Part shown: piece after piece, positions 1 through 5,810 of the stretch
Numbering within the stretch: position 1 is the first letter of the stretch
Layout of the letters: the number at the start of each line of letters is the position of its first letter
NCBI GenBank assembly: GCA_046484585.1
Contig: JAWOIQ010000101.1
Span: 1 to 8,596, forward strand
Length of the DNA: 8,596 nt
Origin: JAGXFP01 sp046484585
GTDB taxonomy: Bacteria; Desulfobacterota; Desulfobulbia; Desulfobulbales; JAGXFP01
Direction of reading: 5' to 3'
Notes under the pieces: model-generated
Databases searched by the model: none
Seen by the model: only the letters and a program-made list of their open reading frames with translations
What the model was told of the DNA's origin: nothing
Translations under genes and position numbers: made by a program

Positions 1-151
1 CCATGAACACCCGCTTGAACTGCACCATTCCGGCATTGGTAAAAAGCAGGGTGGGATCGTCGTGGGGAACCAGAGGGGAACCAGCCACAATTTCATGATC
101 GCGTTCGCCAAAATACTTTAAAAAAAGAGCTCTTATCTCATTTCCAGTCAT
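1..151 (-). CDS. alaS: Alanyl-tRNA synthetase, N-terminal fragment (cut by window edge)
   Basis: Reading the minus strand from the ATG at 151-149 gives 50 residues beginning MTGNEIRALFLKYFGERDHE and continuing through SPLVPHDDPTLLFTNAGM and QFKRVFM, the conserved start of class II AlaRS. The rest of the roughly 870-residue protein lies outside the window. AlaRS charges tRNA-Ala with alanine in the cytosol. The ATG fits the usual family start. A weak purine-rich ribosome site (GAGAAG) sits about 9 bases upstream. The gene follows recA in the same direction, the conserved recA-(recX)-alaS order, but no recX lies between them. Bases 152-217 form a short AT-rich leader in which I recognise no clear promoter and no T-box. 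Identity is secure; nothing can be said about the catalytic or editing domains. Confidence 0.95.
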   Translation of the reverse strand, partial: MTGNEIRALFLKYFGERDHEIVAGSPLVPHDDPTLLFTNAGMVQFKRVFM

Positions 152-217
152 CTTTTAAAACTTCTCTCATGCAGGTTGAATATCATTAAAATGAACCAGG
201 CTGGCCCGAATCTCTCA

Positions 218-426
218 CCTGAATCCGTGAGCGTTCGAGAACGGTGCAGATGCAAGGGCAACGATGTTGATAATACTGATGGTATATCAACGAGTTTGCC
301 AACGCGGCAGATGCGCCGTTATCGGGCGCCCCGCAGGGCGGCGGGGTGTACCCTGGCAATCCAGGAAAAAACGATTATCTAATGTAATTACAAACTGATA
401 CTCCGCGAAGCCGTCACGGATTCAGG
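218..426. repeat. MITE-like terminal-inverted-repeat element, copy 1
   Basis: This 209-bp non-coding element is bounded by perfect 13-bp inverted repeats: CCTGAATCCGTGA at 218-230 and TCACGGATTCAGG at 414-426. It matches a second copy at 5566-5784 in the same orientation, at about 93% by hand alignment over the first ~185 bp; flanking bases do not match. Internal structure includes a hairpin at 257-300 (GGCAA/TTGCC, GTTGAT/ATCAAC, ATAC/GTAT), an enclosing pairing of AACGGTGC with GCGCCGTT, a CCCCGC/GCGGGG hairpin at 329-346, and CCTGG-CAAT-CCAGG at 352-365. The flanks TCTCA (213-217) and TATCA (427-431) agree at 4 of 5 bases and might be a decayed target duplication. No open frame is conserved between the copies because indels shift it, so it is probably non-autonomous. 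The right end lies 2 bp from the recA stop codon. The mobilising enzyme, if any, is not in the window. Confidence 0.88.
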
Positions 427-428
427 TA

Positions 429-1454
429 TCAGGCTTTAGCCTTTTTATCGTCGCCCTCGACAGCGATGCCGTAACCAAGCTTCACCTTATGCTCAATATC
501 GGCACAGACATCCGGATTGTCCTTCAGGAAGGCCTTGGCGTTCTCCCGGCCCTGCCCGATCCGTTCGCCGTTAAAGGAGTACCAGGCCCCGCTTTTTTCG
601 ACGATATCCTGTTCGGCGGCCAGATCGAGCAGATCACCGACCTTGGAGATCCCCTCCCCGTAGATAATATCGAACTCAACGATCTTGAAGGGCGGCGCCA
701 CCTTGTTCTTGACGAACTTGACCTTGGTGCGGTTGCCGATCACCTCGGTGCCGTCCTTGATGGCGGTCATTTTGCGGATATCCATCCGCAGCGAGCTGTA
801 GAATTTCAGGGCGTTACCGCCGGTGGTGGTTTCCGGGTTGCCGTACATGACCCCGATCTTAATCCTGATCTGGTTGATAAAGATCAGCGCGGTCTTGGAG
901 CGGTTCAAAATGCCGGTCATCTTCCGCATCGACTGGGACATCAGCCGGGCCTGGAGACCGACATGGGAATCGCCGACATTGCCGTCGATCTCGGCTTTCG
1001 GGACCAGAGCGGCGACCGAGTCGATGACAATTACGTCGATCGCGCCGCTTCGCACCAGAATCTCGGCGATCTCCAGGGCCTGCTCGCCGTAATCGGGCTG
1101 GGAGACCAGGAGGTCGTCGATATTGACCCCGAGCTGCTCGGCATAGGTGGTATCCAGAGCGTGTTCGGCGTCGATAAAGGCGGCGGTGCCGCCCCTTTTC
1201 TGGGCCTCGGCGATAACATGGAGGGCCAGGGTGGTCTTGCCGGAGGATTCCGGCCCGTAGATCTCGGTGATCCGGCCCCGGGGAATGCCGCCGACTCCGG
1301 TGGCAATGTCAAGGCTCAAGGCGCCGGTGGGAATCGCCGGTACCGCTTCGGCCGTATCGGTGCCGAGCCGCATGATCGAGCCCTTGCCGAACTGTTTCTG
1401 GATCTGGTTTATCGCCGAGTCTATCGTCTTGCTTTTATCTGTGGCTGAAGTCAT
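429..1454 (-). CDS. recA: Recombinase RecA
   Basis: This 341-residue RecA polymerises on single-stranded DNA, drives homologous pairing and strand exchange, and acts as co-protease for LexA-type repressors. The whole family signature is present: Walker A GPESSGKT at 67-74, catalytic Glu97 in DAEHALD, Walker B VIVIDS at 141-146, the L1 DNA-binding loop around 157-165 and the L2 loop with NPETTTGGNALKFY at 206-219. KNKVAPPF and WYSFNGERIGQG mark the C-terminal half. It is slightly shorter than E. coli RecA (352), and the tail ends DDKKAKA, so it lacks a long acidic extension. The ATG is preceded by AGGGGG 10 bases upstream; another ATG 8 bases further up is out of frame. It is last in mtaB-cinA-recA, 29 bp after cinA. 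No intein or frameshift is seen. Confidence 0.99.
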   Translation of the reverse strand: MTSATDKSKTIDSAINQIQKQFGKGSIMRLGTDTAEAVPAIPTGALSLDIATGVGGIPRGRITEIYGPESSGKTTLALHVIAEAQKRGGTAAFIDAEHALDTTYAEQLGVNIDDLLVSQPDYGEQALEIAEILVRSGAIDVIVIDSVAALVPKAEIDGNVGDSHVGLQARLMSQSMRKMTGILNRSKTALIFINQIRIKIGVMYGNPETTTGGNALKFYSSLRMDIRKMTAIKDGTEVIGNRTKVKFVKNKVAPPFKIVEFDIIYGEGISKVGDLLDLAAEQDIVEKSGAWYSFNGERIGQGRENAKAFLKDNPDVCADIEHKVKLGYGIAVEGDDKKAKA

Positions 1455-1482
1455 CGGTACATTTCCCCCTGAAGAGGTTTTA

Positions 1483-1488
1483 ATTATA
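1483..1488 (-). promoter_or_regulatory. Possible -10 box of a recA-proximal promoter
   Basis: On the minus strand a perfect TATAAT covers the cinA stop codon, about 28 bases before the recA ATG. A start site 6-8 bases downstream would leave a short leader still carrying the recA ribosome site. The -35 region does not resemble TTGACA at any usual spacing, so this is a weak call. An imperfect inverted repeat GTTT-N7-AAAC overlaps the box and could be an operator, but it fits no LexA consensus I know. Confidence 0.35.
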
Positions 1489-2758
1489 AACGCTGACAGA
1501 ATTGATTTTTCGCATAGTCATGCCTGAGCATGGCCAGTCTTAATATGTCCAGGCCCTTATGGCAGGCCGCTTCCTGGACCTGCCAGCGCTCTCCGTTAAA
1601 ACTGGACTTGCAATCCTCGGTACCCCCCGAGGTCGCCAGGCCGAAACAGACAGTGCCTACCGGCTTGTCTGCGGTACCCCCCGAGGGACCGGCAATACCG
1701 GTCACCGCCAGGGCGATATCGGCGCCGGTCTTCCGGCGGATCCCCTCGGCCATCGCCCGGGCCGTCTCGGGACTCACCGCTCCGTATTCGGCAAGGAGCT
1801 CTCCGTCGACCCCGAGCATCTGTTCCTTTAATTCATTGCTATAAGTCACCGCCCCGCCCAGAAAATATTCGGAGCTGCCGGGCACCCTGGTGACCCGATG
1901 GGAGATCAGGCCGCCGGTGCAGGACTCGGCCAGAGCCAGGACCATGCCGTTATCGACCAGCAAGCGGCCGACCACGGCTTCAAGGGTTTCGTCCTCGGTT
2001 CCGTAAAGATTCTCTCCCAACAAGCCGCGAATCCCGGCATCAACCTCGCCGAAAAGACGATCCGTATCCCTTTCTTCGGATCCGACCACGGTCAAGCTGA
2101 CATGGACCTCGGGAAAGACCGGATAGTAACCGATCCGGATTCGCCCTTCACCCTCGGCCAGGGGAGCCAGCCGCTGGTTGATCCCGGTTTCGGGCAGCCC
2201 GGCCACCCGGTAAAGCCGCTGTCTGACCTGGCGCACTTCCTCGCCTTCCCAGACCGCCAGACGGCTGATCACCGTTTCGACCAGAAGCTCCTCCATTTCA
2301 TAGGGTACCCCCGGTAAAAAGAAGATCGGCTTATTATCATGAACCAGGAAATAGCCGGCCGCGCTGGTTTCGTTTTTGAGGGCATGGGCCCCGGCCGGCA
2401 GCCAGGCCAACTTTTCCAGGGAGGGCCGGGGTTCCGCCGGGGCGGCTTTGTTAGCCGCCCTGATCTGGCTGAGAACCTCGGGATAAAAGGTCGAAGGGCG
2501 CTCCAGGGCGTTGGCCACCGCCTCACTGGTCAGATCGTCGCTGGTCGCCCCCAGGCCGCCGGTAACGATAACGAAATCGGCCCGGGCCAGGGCGTCCAGC
2601 AAGGTTTTGCCGATCAGCTCCGGATCATCGCCGATGGTGGTCATCGCGGTTACCTCGTGCCCGGCGGCGAATAACTGACCGGCAGCAAAATAGCTGGTCG
2701 TATTAAGAATCCGACCGGAGGTAAGTTCGTCACCGATGGCGATTATTTCACCGTTCAT
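1484..2758 (-). CDS. cinA: CinA: MoaB/MogA-like N-terminal domain plus nicotinamide-nucleotide amidase C-terminal domain
   Basis: The 424-residue protein has the two-domain CinA architecture. The N-terminal molybdopterin-binding-like domain (about 1-170; linked in the family to COG1058 pyrophosphatase activity) carries GDEL at 9-12, TGGLGATSDDLT at 66-77 and PGVPYEM at 149-155. The third glycine-loop position has Ala where many members have Pro. The C-terminal PncC-type domain (about 258-415) carries AESCTGG at 277-283, with Ser279 the expected catalytic serine, YSNELKEQMLGV at 306-317 with Lys311, and TGIAGPSGG at 353-361. PncC-type domains deamidate NMN to nicotinate mononucleotide, recycling NAD from DNA ligase reactions. 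The link to competence is known from streptococci and is not implied here. The ATG overlaps the mtaB stop (ATGA) and has a strong GGAGG 7 bases upstream. cinA next to recA is a recurrent pairing in bacteria. Confidence 0.96.
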   Translation of the reverse strand: MNGEIIAIGDELTSGRILNTTSYFAAGQLFAAGHEVTAMTTIGDDPELIGKTLLDALARADFVIVTGGLGATSDDLTSEAVANALERPSTFYPEVLSQIRAANKAAPAEPRPSLEKLAWLPAGAHALKNETSAAGYFLVHDNKPIFFLPGVPYEMEELLVETVISRLAVWEGEEVRQVRQRLYRVAGLPETGINQRLAPLAEGEGRIRIGYYPVFPEVHVSLTVVGSEERDTDRLFGEVDAGIRGLLGENLYGTEDETLEAVVGRLLVDNGMVLALAESCTGGLISHRVTRVPGSSEYFLGGAVTYSNELKEQMLGVDGELLAEYGAVSPETARAMAEGIRRKTGADIALAVTGIAGPSGGTADKPVGTVCFGLATSGGTEDCKSSFNGERWQVQEAACHKGLDILRLAMLRHDYAKNQFCQRL

Positions 2759-4086
2759 CTTTCCACCTCCACCATAGCACCAACCACCCCCGCGGTATCC
2801 AAACTGTCGAGTCTAACCTTGACCAGCCGATTAATCAAGCCGGGTGCTCCTTTGAAGCTGACCGGGATATAATTGTCGGTAAAGCCCTTCAGCCAGCCGG
2901 GCTTCCGGCGGCCGCCCCCTTCGGCAAGCACCTCCCTGATCTCGCCGAGATGGGCCGTATAAAACTCCTGCCTTTTCCGGTCGCCCAGTTCCCGAAGGGC
3001 GGCAACCCGCTCGCCCTTGACCTGCTTCAAGACCTGGCCGGCCATGGAGGCCGCCACCGTCCCCGGCCGCTTCGAGTAAGGGAAAACATGGAGATAGGTG
3101 ACCGGCAGCAGGGCCAGCAGATCGTAGGTATTTTGAAAGGCCCGCTCGTCCTCGCCCGGGAAACCGGCCATCACATCGACCCCGATCGCCGCCTCCGGCA
3201 GAATTTTTCTGATCCGGCCGATCAGTTCGGCAAAATCCTCGCCCCGGTAACGCCGGTGCATCTTGGCGAGAATCCCGTCGTCGCCGCTCTGCAGCGGGAT
3301 GTGGAGATGGGGCAGCAGGTTTTTCTCGGCCGCGATCAATTCGAGCAGCCCGTCGCTGATCTCACCCGGATCAAGGGAGCTGATCCGGTAGCGCAGCGGA
3401 CATTCCTCCAGGAGGCGGCGCAGCAGGCTGACCAGATCGGTGGCCGGTTCGAGATCATGACCGTAGGTGCCGGTATGAATGCCGGTCACCACCAGTTCCC
3501 GGTAGCCCCCGTCAGCAAAAATCCGGGCCTGCTCAATCGCCTGGTCCGGCAGCTGGCTGCGGCTGCGCCCCCTGGAAAAGGGCACGATACAATACGAGCA
3601 GAAACTGTTACAGCCGTCCTGGATGCGCAGATAGGCCCGGGTACGCTCGCCGAAACTCTTGACCGTAAGTGGACTGACCTCCCTGCTCCGGCTGATATCG
3701 CCCATCTGCATCTCCAGATCGCAATGTCCATCGGAGAGAGCGACCTCGACCAGCTTCTGTTTGAAGCCGTTGCCGACGATGCAGAGGGGTTGCTCGACAA
3801 TCTCCAGGATATCCTGGGAGGCGACCTGGGCATAGCAGCCGGTCACCACCAGCCGCGCGGCGGGATTCTTCCGCAGAGCCCGCCTGATCATCTGCCGGGA
3901 TTGTGCCCCGGCCTTGGCGGTAACCGCGCAGGTATTGACGATATAGACGTCGGCCTCCTGCGAAAAAGGCACCACCTCAACCCCGCGCTCCGCCAGTGAC
4001 GAGAGAAAGGCGGCGGACTCGAACTGGTTCACCTTGCAGCCCAGGGTGGCCAGCGCCACCCGCTTTTTTGTCGAAGAATCGCTCAT
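2755..4086 (-). CDS. mtaB: tRNA (t6A37) C2-methylthiotransferase MtaB, radical SAM
   Basis: This 443-residue enzyme adds a methylthio group to t6A at position 37 of ANN-decoding tRNAs, using two 4Fe-4S clusters and SAM. The N-terminal UPF0004 domain supplies cluster cysteines C17 (TLGCKVNQFES), C53 (NTCAVT) and C84 (VTGCYAQ). The radical SAM motif is C159-x3-C163-x2-C166 in QDGCNSFCSYCIVPFSRGR. HIPLQSGDD at 262-270 and the GFPGE segment near 308-312 are conserved in the family. A TRAM RNA-binding domain occupies roughly 380-443. TLGCKVNQ and NTCAVT fit the MtaB (YqeV) branch better than MiaB or RimO, but subfamily assignment is by eye. The ATG start has only a weak ribosome site. It is the first gene of mtaB-cinA-recA and overlaps cinA by 4 bp, implying translational coupling. 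Confidence 0.93.
   Translation of the reverse strand: MSDSSTKKRVALATLGCKVNQFESAAFLSSLAERGVEVVPFSQEADVYIVNTCAVTAKAGAQSRQMIRRALRKNPAARLVVTGCYAQVASQDILEIVEQPLCIVGNGFKQKLVEVALSDGHCDLEMQMGDISRSREVSPLTVKSFGERTRAYLRIQDGCNSFCSYCIVPFSRGRSRSQLPDQAIEQARIFADGGYRELVVTGIHTGTYGHDLEPATDLVSLLRRLLEECPLRYRISSLDPGEISDGLLELIAAEKNLLPHLHIPLQSGDDGILAKMHRRYRGEDFAELIGRIRKILPEAAIGVDVMAGFPGEDERAFQNTYDLLALLPVTYLHVFPYSKRPGTVAASMAGQVLKQVKGERVAALRELGDRKRQEFYTAHLGEIREVLAEGGGRRKPGWLKGFTDNYIPVSFKGAPGLINRLVKVRLDSLDTAGVVGAMVEVER
2766..2770 (-). promoter_or_regulatory. Strong ribosome binding site of cinA inside the mtaB 3' end
   Basis: The minus strand reads GGAGG 7 bases before the cinA ATG, within the last codons of mtaB. Together with the ATGA stop/start overlap it fixes the cinA start and indicates coupled translation. 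Confidence 0.8.
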
Positions 4087-4103
4087 AAAACAACTTTAAA
4101 TTA

Positions 4104-4147
4104 GCAAAGGGGAAAACGCATCTTCCATTAAATATCCCCTTGCGGGG
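4104..4147 (-). promoter_or_regulatory. mtaB leader with two mutually exclusive hairpins
   Basis: On the minus strand CCCC-GCAA-GGGG (4147-4136) forms a short hairpin with a GNRA loop. The same GCAAGGGG can instead pair with CCCCTTTGC (4112-4104) across a 23-base loop, with one bulge. The mtaB ATG follows 17 bases later. Competing pairs just before a start codon can act as a translational switch, but each stem is short and no U-tract follows, so chance is quite possible. Confidence 0.25.
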
Positions 4148-4235
4148 TGAAAATCATCTCAAATTTCGAACAAGGCTCGCGGACTCATTTCCACGCAACA
4201 ACTAGAAATTGCCGCAACGCGGGGAGCCGGTGGCC

Positions 4236-4371
4236 TTTTTGCGACGCCACCATTTACGATGATTTCGTAAAAAGACAGGGAATGGCTAAGCAAAAAACTC
4301 CGCTATCCAGCCGAAGGAAGTGCCCCAAGGTGCGACGCAGTAGATCGGAGTTTTTGCGCCGCCATCATTTA
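4236..4371. repeat. Palindromic intergenic repeat with direct and inverted sub-repeats
   Basis: Two 21-bp direct repeats starting TTTTTGCG lie at 4236-4256 and 4351-4371, differing at 2 positions. Between them are a perfect 7-bp hairpin, TTTACGA-TGATT-TCGTAAA (4253-4271), and a long-range inverted repeat, GCAAAAAACTCCG (4290-4302) with CGGAGTTTTTGC (4346-4357). The right part (4342-4367) matches the reverse complement of 7035-7060 at 25 of 26 bases, so this is a dispersed family. It is unrelated to the element at 218-426. No coding content is seen. Confidence 0.75.
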
Positions 4372-4425
4372 TATATGTTTACCCGAATTAGTCAAGCGGG
4401 ATGGCCGCCGGGATTCTTTAAAGGC

Positions 4426-5469
4426 TTAACGGGCAATCGGTCCGCCGCCCAACAACTCCTCCCCCCGGTAGAGGGCGGCGAACTGGCCCGGCGAAACCGC
4501 ACGCTGGGGCTCGGCAAAAAAAATATCGAAACCGCCCGCCTCGCCCGGCACGACCCGGGCCGGCACCGGCTGCTGGCGGTAACGGATCCGAACCTCGAAT
4601 TCACCCGGCAACCCGGGAGACCGGCCGGCCAGCCAGTTCATTTCCCTCACCCGCAGCCGGGAGCGGTACAGATCCTCTCTTTTGCCGATCACCACCCGGT
4701 TGCCAGCCGGCTCAAGCCCCACCACATACCAGGGGGTCGCATCGGGGATGCCCAGGCCGCGCCGCTGGCCCACGGTAAAGTGGTGAATACCCCGGTGGCG
4801 GCCTACCTCCCGGCCATCGACCGTCACCACCGGACCGCTCCCATCCCGGACCGCGCCGCTGCTATCGAGATAAGCGCCGATCTCCTGCCCTTTGAGGAAG
4901 CAGACATCCTGGCTCTCCTGGTGCCGCTCGAACTCAAGACCCAGTTCGCCGGCCAGTTCGTAAACCTGGTCCTTATGGTAGCCGCCCAGAGGGAAACGGA
5001 TCCTGGCCAGCCGGGACTGCTCAAGGAGACAGAGAAAGTAGGACTGGTCCTTGGCCGGATCGACGCCCTTGAGCAGATGATATCGACCGTCTTCCCCCTT
5101 CTGCCGCCTGACATAATGGCCGGTGGCCAGAAAGTCGGCGCCCGCGGCCAGGGCCTTTTCCAGGAAGAGGCCGAACTTGATCTGCCGGTTACAGATCACG
5201 CAGGGATTGGGGGTCAAGCCCCGGAAATAGCTGTCCCGAAAATAGTCGAGAACCGCTCTTTCAAAATCACCCCGCAGATCGAGGACGGCAAGCTCGACCC
5301 CAAGTCGGTCGGCCATCGCCCGGACCCGGGCCACCTGCTCGTCGAGATCGGGCTGGGCCAGGGCCATGAAAACCCCCCGGACCTCATAGCCCTCTTTTTT
5401 GAGAAGGGCGGCGGTCACCGAACTGTCCACCCCGCCGCTCATCGCCACCGCCGCTTTTTTACCTGTCAT
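4426..5469 (-). CDS. mnmA: tRNA-specific 2-thiouridylase MnmA
   Basis: This 347-residue enzyme thiolates C2 of U34 in the wobble position of Lys, Glu and Gln tRNAs, using ATP to adenylate the base and sulfur from a persulfide relay. The PP-loop ATP-binding motif SGGVDSS is at 11-17. NPCVICN at 88-94 holds Cys90, the expected catalytic cysteine. SQDVCF at 186-191 holds Cys190, the expected persulfide cysteine. ATGHY at 115-119, KDQSYFL at 140-146 and the HHFTVGQRRGLG block at 229-240 are family signatures, and a C-terminal beta-barrel follows. Length is normal. The ATG start leaves a typical short N-terminus ahead of the PP loop; GGAG lies 12 bases upstream, slightly far. It is transcribed alone, away from the plus-strand U32 gene. 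A 96-bp leader separates its start from the inverted-repeat element. Confidence 0.97.
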   Translation of the reverse strand: MTGKKAAVAMSGGVDSSVTAALLKKEGYEVRGVFMALAQPDLDEQVARVRAMADRLGVELAVLDLRGDFERAVLDYFRDSYFRGLTPNPCVICNRQIKFGLFLEKALAAGADFLATGHYVRRQKGEDGRYHLLKGVDPAKDQSYFLCLLEQSRLARIRFPLGGYHKDQVYELAGELGLEFERHQESQDVCFLKGQEIGAYLDSSGAVRDGSGPVVTVDGREVGRHRGIHHFTVGQRRGLGIPDATPWYVVGLEPAGNRVVIGKREDLYRSRLRVREMNWLAGRSPGLPGEFEVRIRYRQQPVPARVVPGEAGGFDIFFAEPQRAVSPGQFAALYRGEELLGGGPIAR

Positions 5470-5810
5470 TTACGTTGAAAACTCCGGCAAAGGAAAGATT
5501 GCAATAAACCTCGGGATAAGAGTAAGATAGCGCCCTTGTCCCGGATCCCGGCTTAACGCCACAAACCTGAATCCGTGAGCGTTCGAGAACGATGCAGATG
5601 CAAGGCGGCAACGATGTTGATAATACTAATGGTATATCAACGAGTTGCCAACGCGGCAGATGCACCGTTATCGGGCGCCCCGCAGGCGGCGGGGTGAACC
5701 ATGGCAATCCAGGGGAAAACGATTATCTGATGCAATTACAAACTGATAAAATGAAATTCCCCACAAAGCCGTCACGGATTCAGGATAAACTTAATCGACC
5801 ATAAAATATT
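5470..5810. other. 341-bp divergent spacer between mnmA and the U32 gene, mostly repeat element
   Basis: Bases 5470-5565 form the mnmA leader, 5566-5784 are the second inverted-repeat element, and 5785-5810 is an AT-rich 26-bp tail before the U32 ATG. Both genes must be started from this spacer. No match to consensus -35/-10 boxes at proper spacing was convincing on either strand, and no Shine-Dalgarno is visible ahead of the U32 start. Confidence 0.7.
5566..5784. repeat. MITE-like terminal-inverted-repeat element, copy 2
   Basis: This 219-bp element has the same perfect 13-bp ends as copy 1 (CCTGAATCCGTGA at 5566-5578, TCACGGATTCAGG at 5772-5784) and lies in the same orientation. It differs from 218-426 by about ten substitutions and short indels, plus a 10-bp longer tail just inside the right end. 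The core hairpin is better formed here: GGCAAC (5607-5612) pairs with GTTGCC (5644-5649), GTTGAT (5616-5621) with ATCAAC (5636-5641), and ATAC with GTAT, around a TAATG loop. A CCCCGC/GCGGGG hairpin lies at 5678-5694. The flanks ACAAA (5561-5565) and ATAAA (5785-5789) agree at 4 of 5 bases, as at copy 1. No transposase or conserved reading frame is present. Confidence 0.88.

Larger units (their letters stand above)
4087..4425. other. 339-bp spacer between mtaB and mnmA: leader plus repeat debris, no gene
   Basis: No coding sequence fits here. The right-hand part (4236-4371) is a palindromic repeat described separately. The left-hand part (4087-4150) is the presumed mtaB leader and has competing GGGG/CCCC pairings. 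I found no convincing sigma-70 promoter: TTGAGA on the minus strand is followed by ATATTT-like boxes only at over-long spacing. No clear intrinsic terminator follows mnmA. Confidence 0.7.

Noticed and set aside
176..382. 68-codon frame across element copy 1 (and the 70-codon frame at 5592-5804 in copy 2)
   Set aside because: Indels between the copies shift the frame and the downstream residues differ, so no protein is conserved; structure and terminal repeats explain the sequence better.
489..1448. 319-codon open frame on the plus strand opposite recA
   Set aside because: Antisense shadow of a GC-rich conserved gene; its translation is rich in Gly, Asp and Leu without any recognisable domain.
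1455..1530. LexA box upstream of recA
   Set aside because: No palindrome fitting CTGT-N8-ACAG, GAAC-N4-GTTC or the Geobacter-type GGTT-ACC pattern was found; only a weak GTTT/AAAC pair.
2950..3999. 349-codon open frame on the plus strand opposite mtaB
   Set aside because: Shadow frame: mtaB on the other strand has full radical SAM and TRAM motifs, and this translation resembles no family.
4147..5478. 443-codon open frame on the plus strand, longer than mnmA which it opposes
   Set aside because: It starts inside the palindromic spacer repeat and its remainder mirrors mnmA codons; low-complexity Pro/Gly/His-rich translation with no domain.
5566..5784. Element considered as a riboswitch (GEMM, cobalamin) or integron attC site
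   Set aside because: No match to those consensus cores; the attC RYYYAAC/GTTRRRY sites are absent, and the same unit occurs downstream of recA, not only in a 5' leader.
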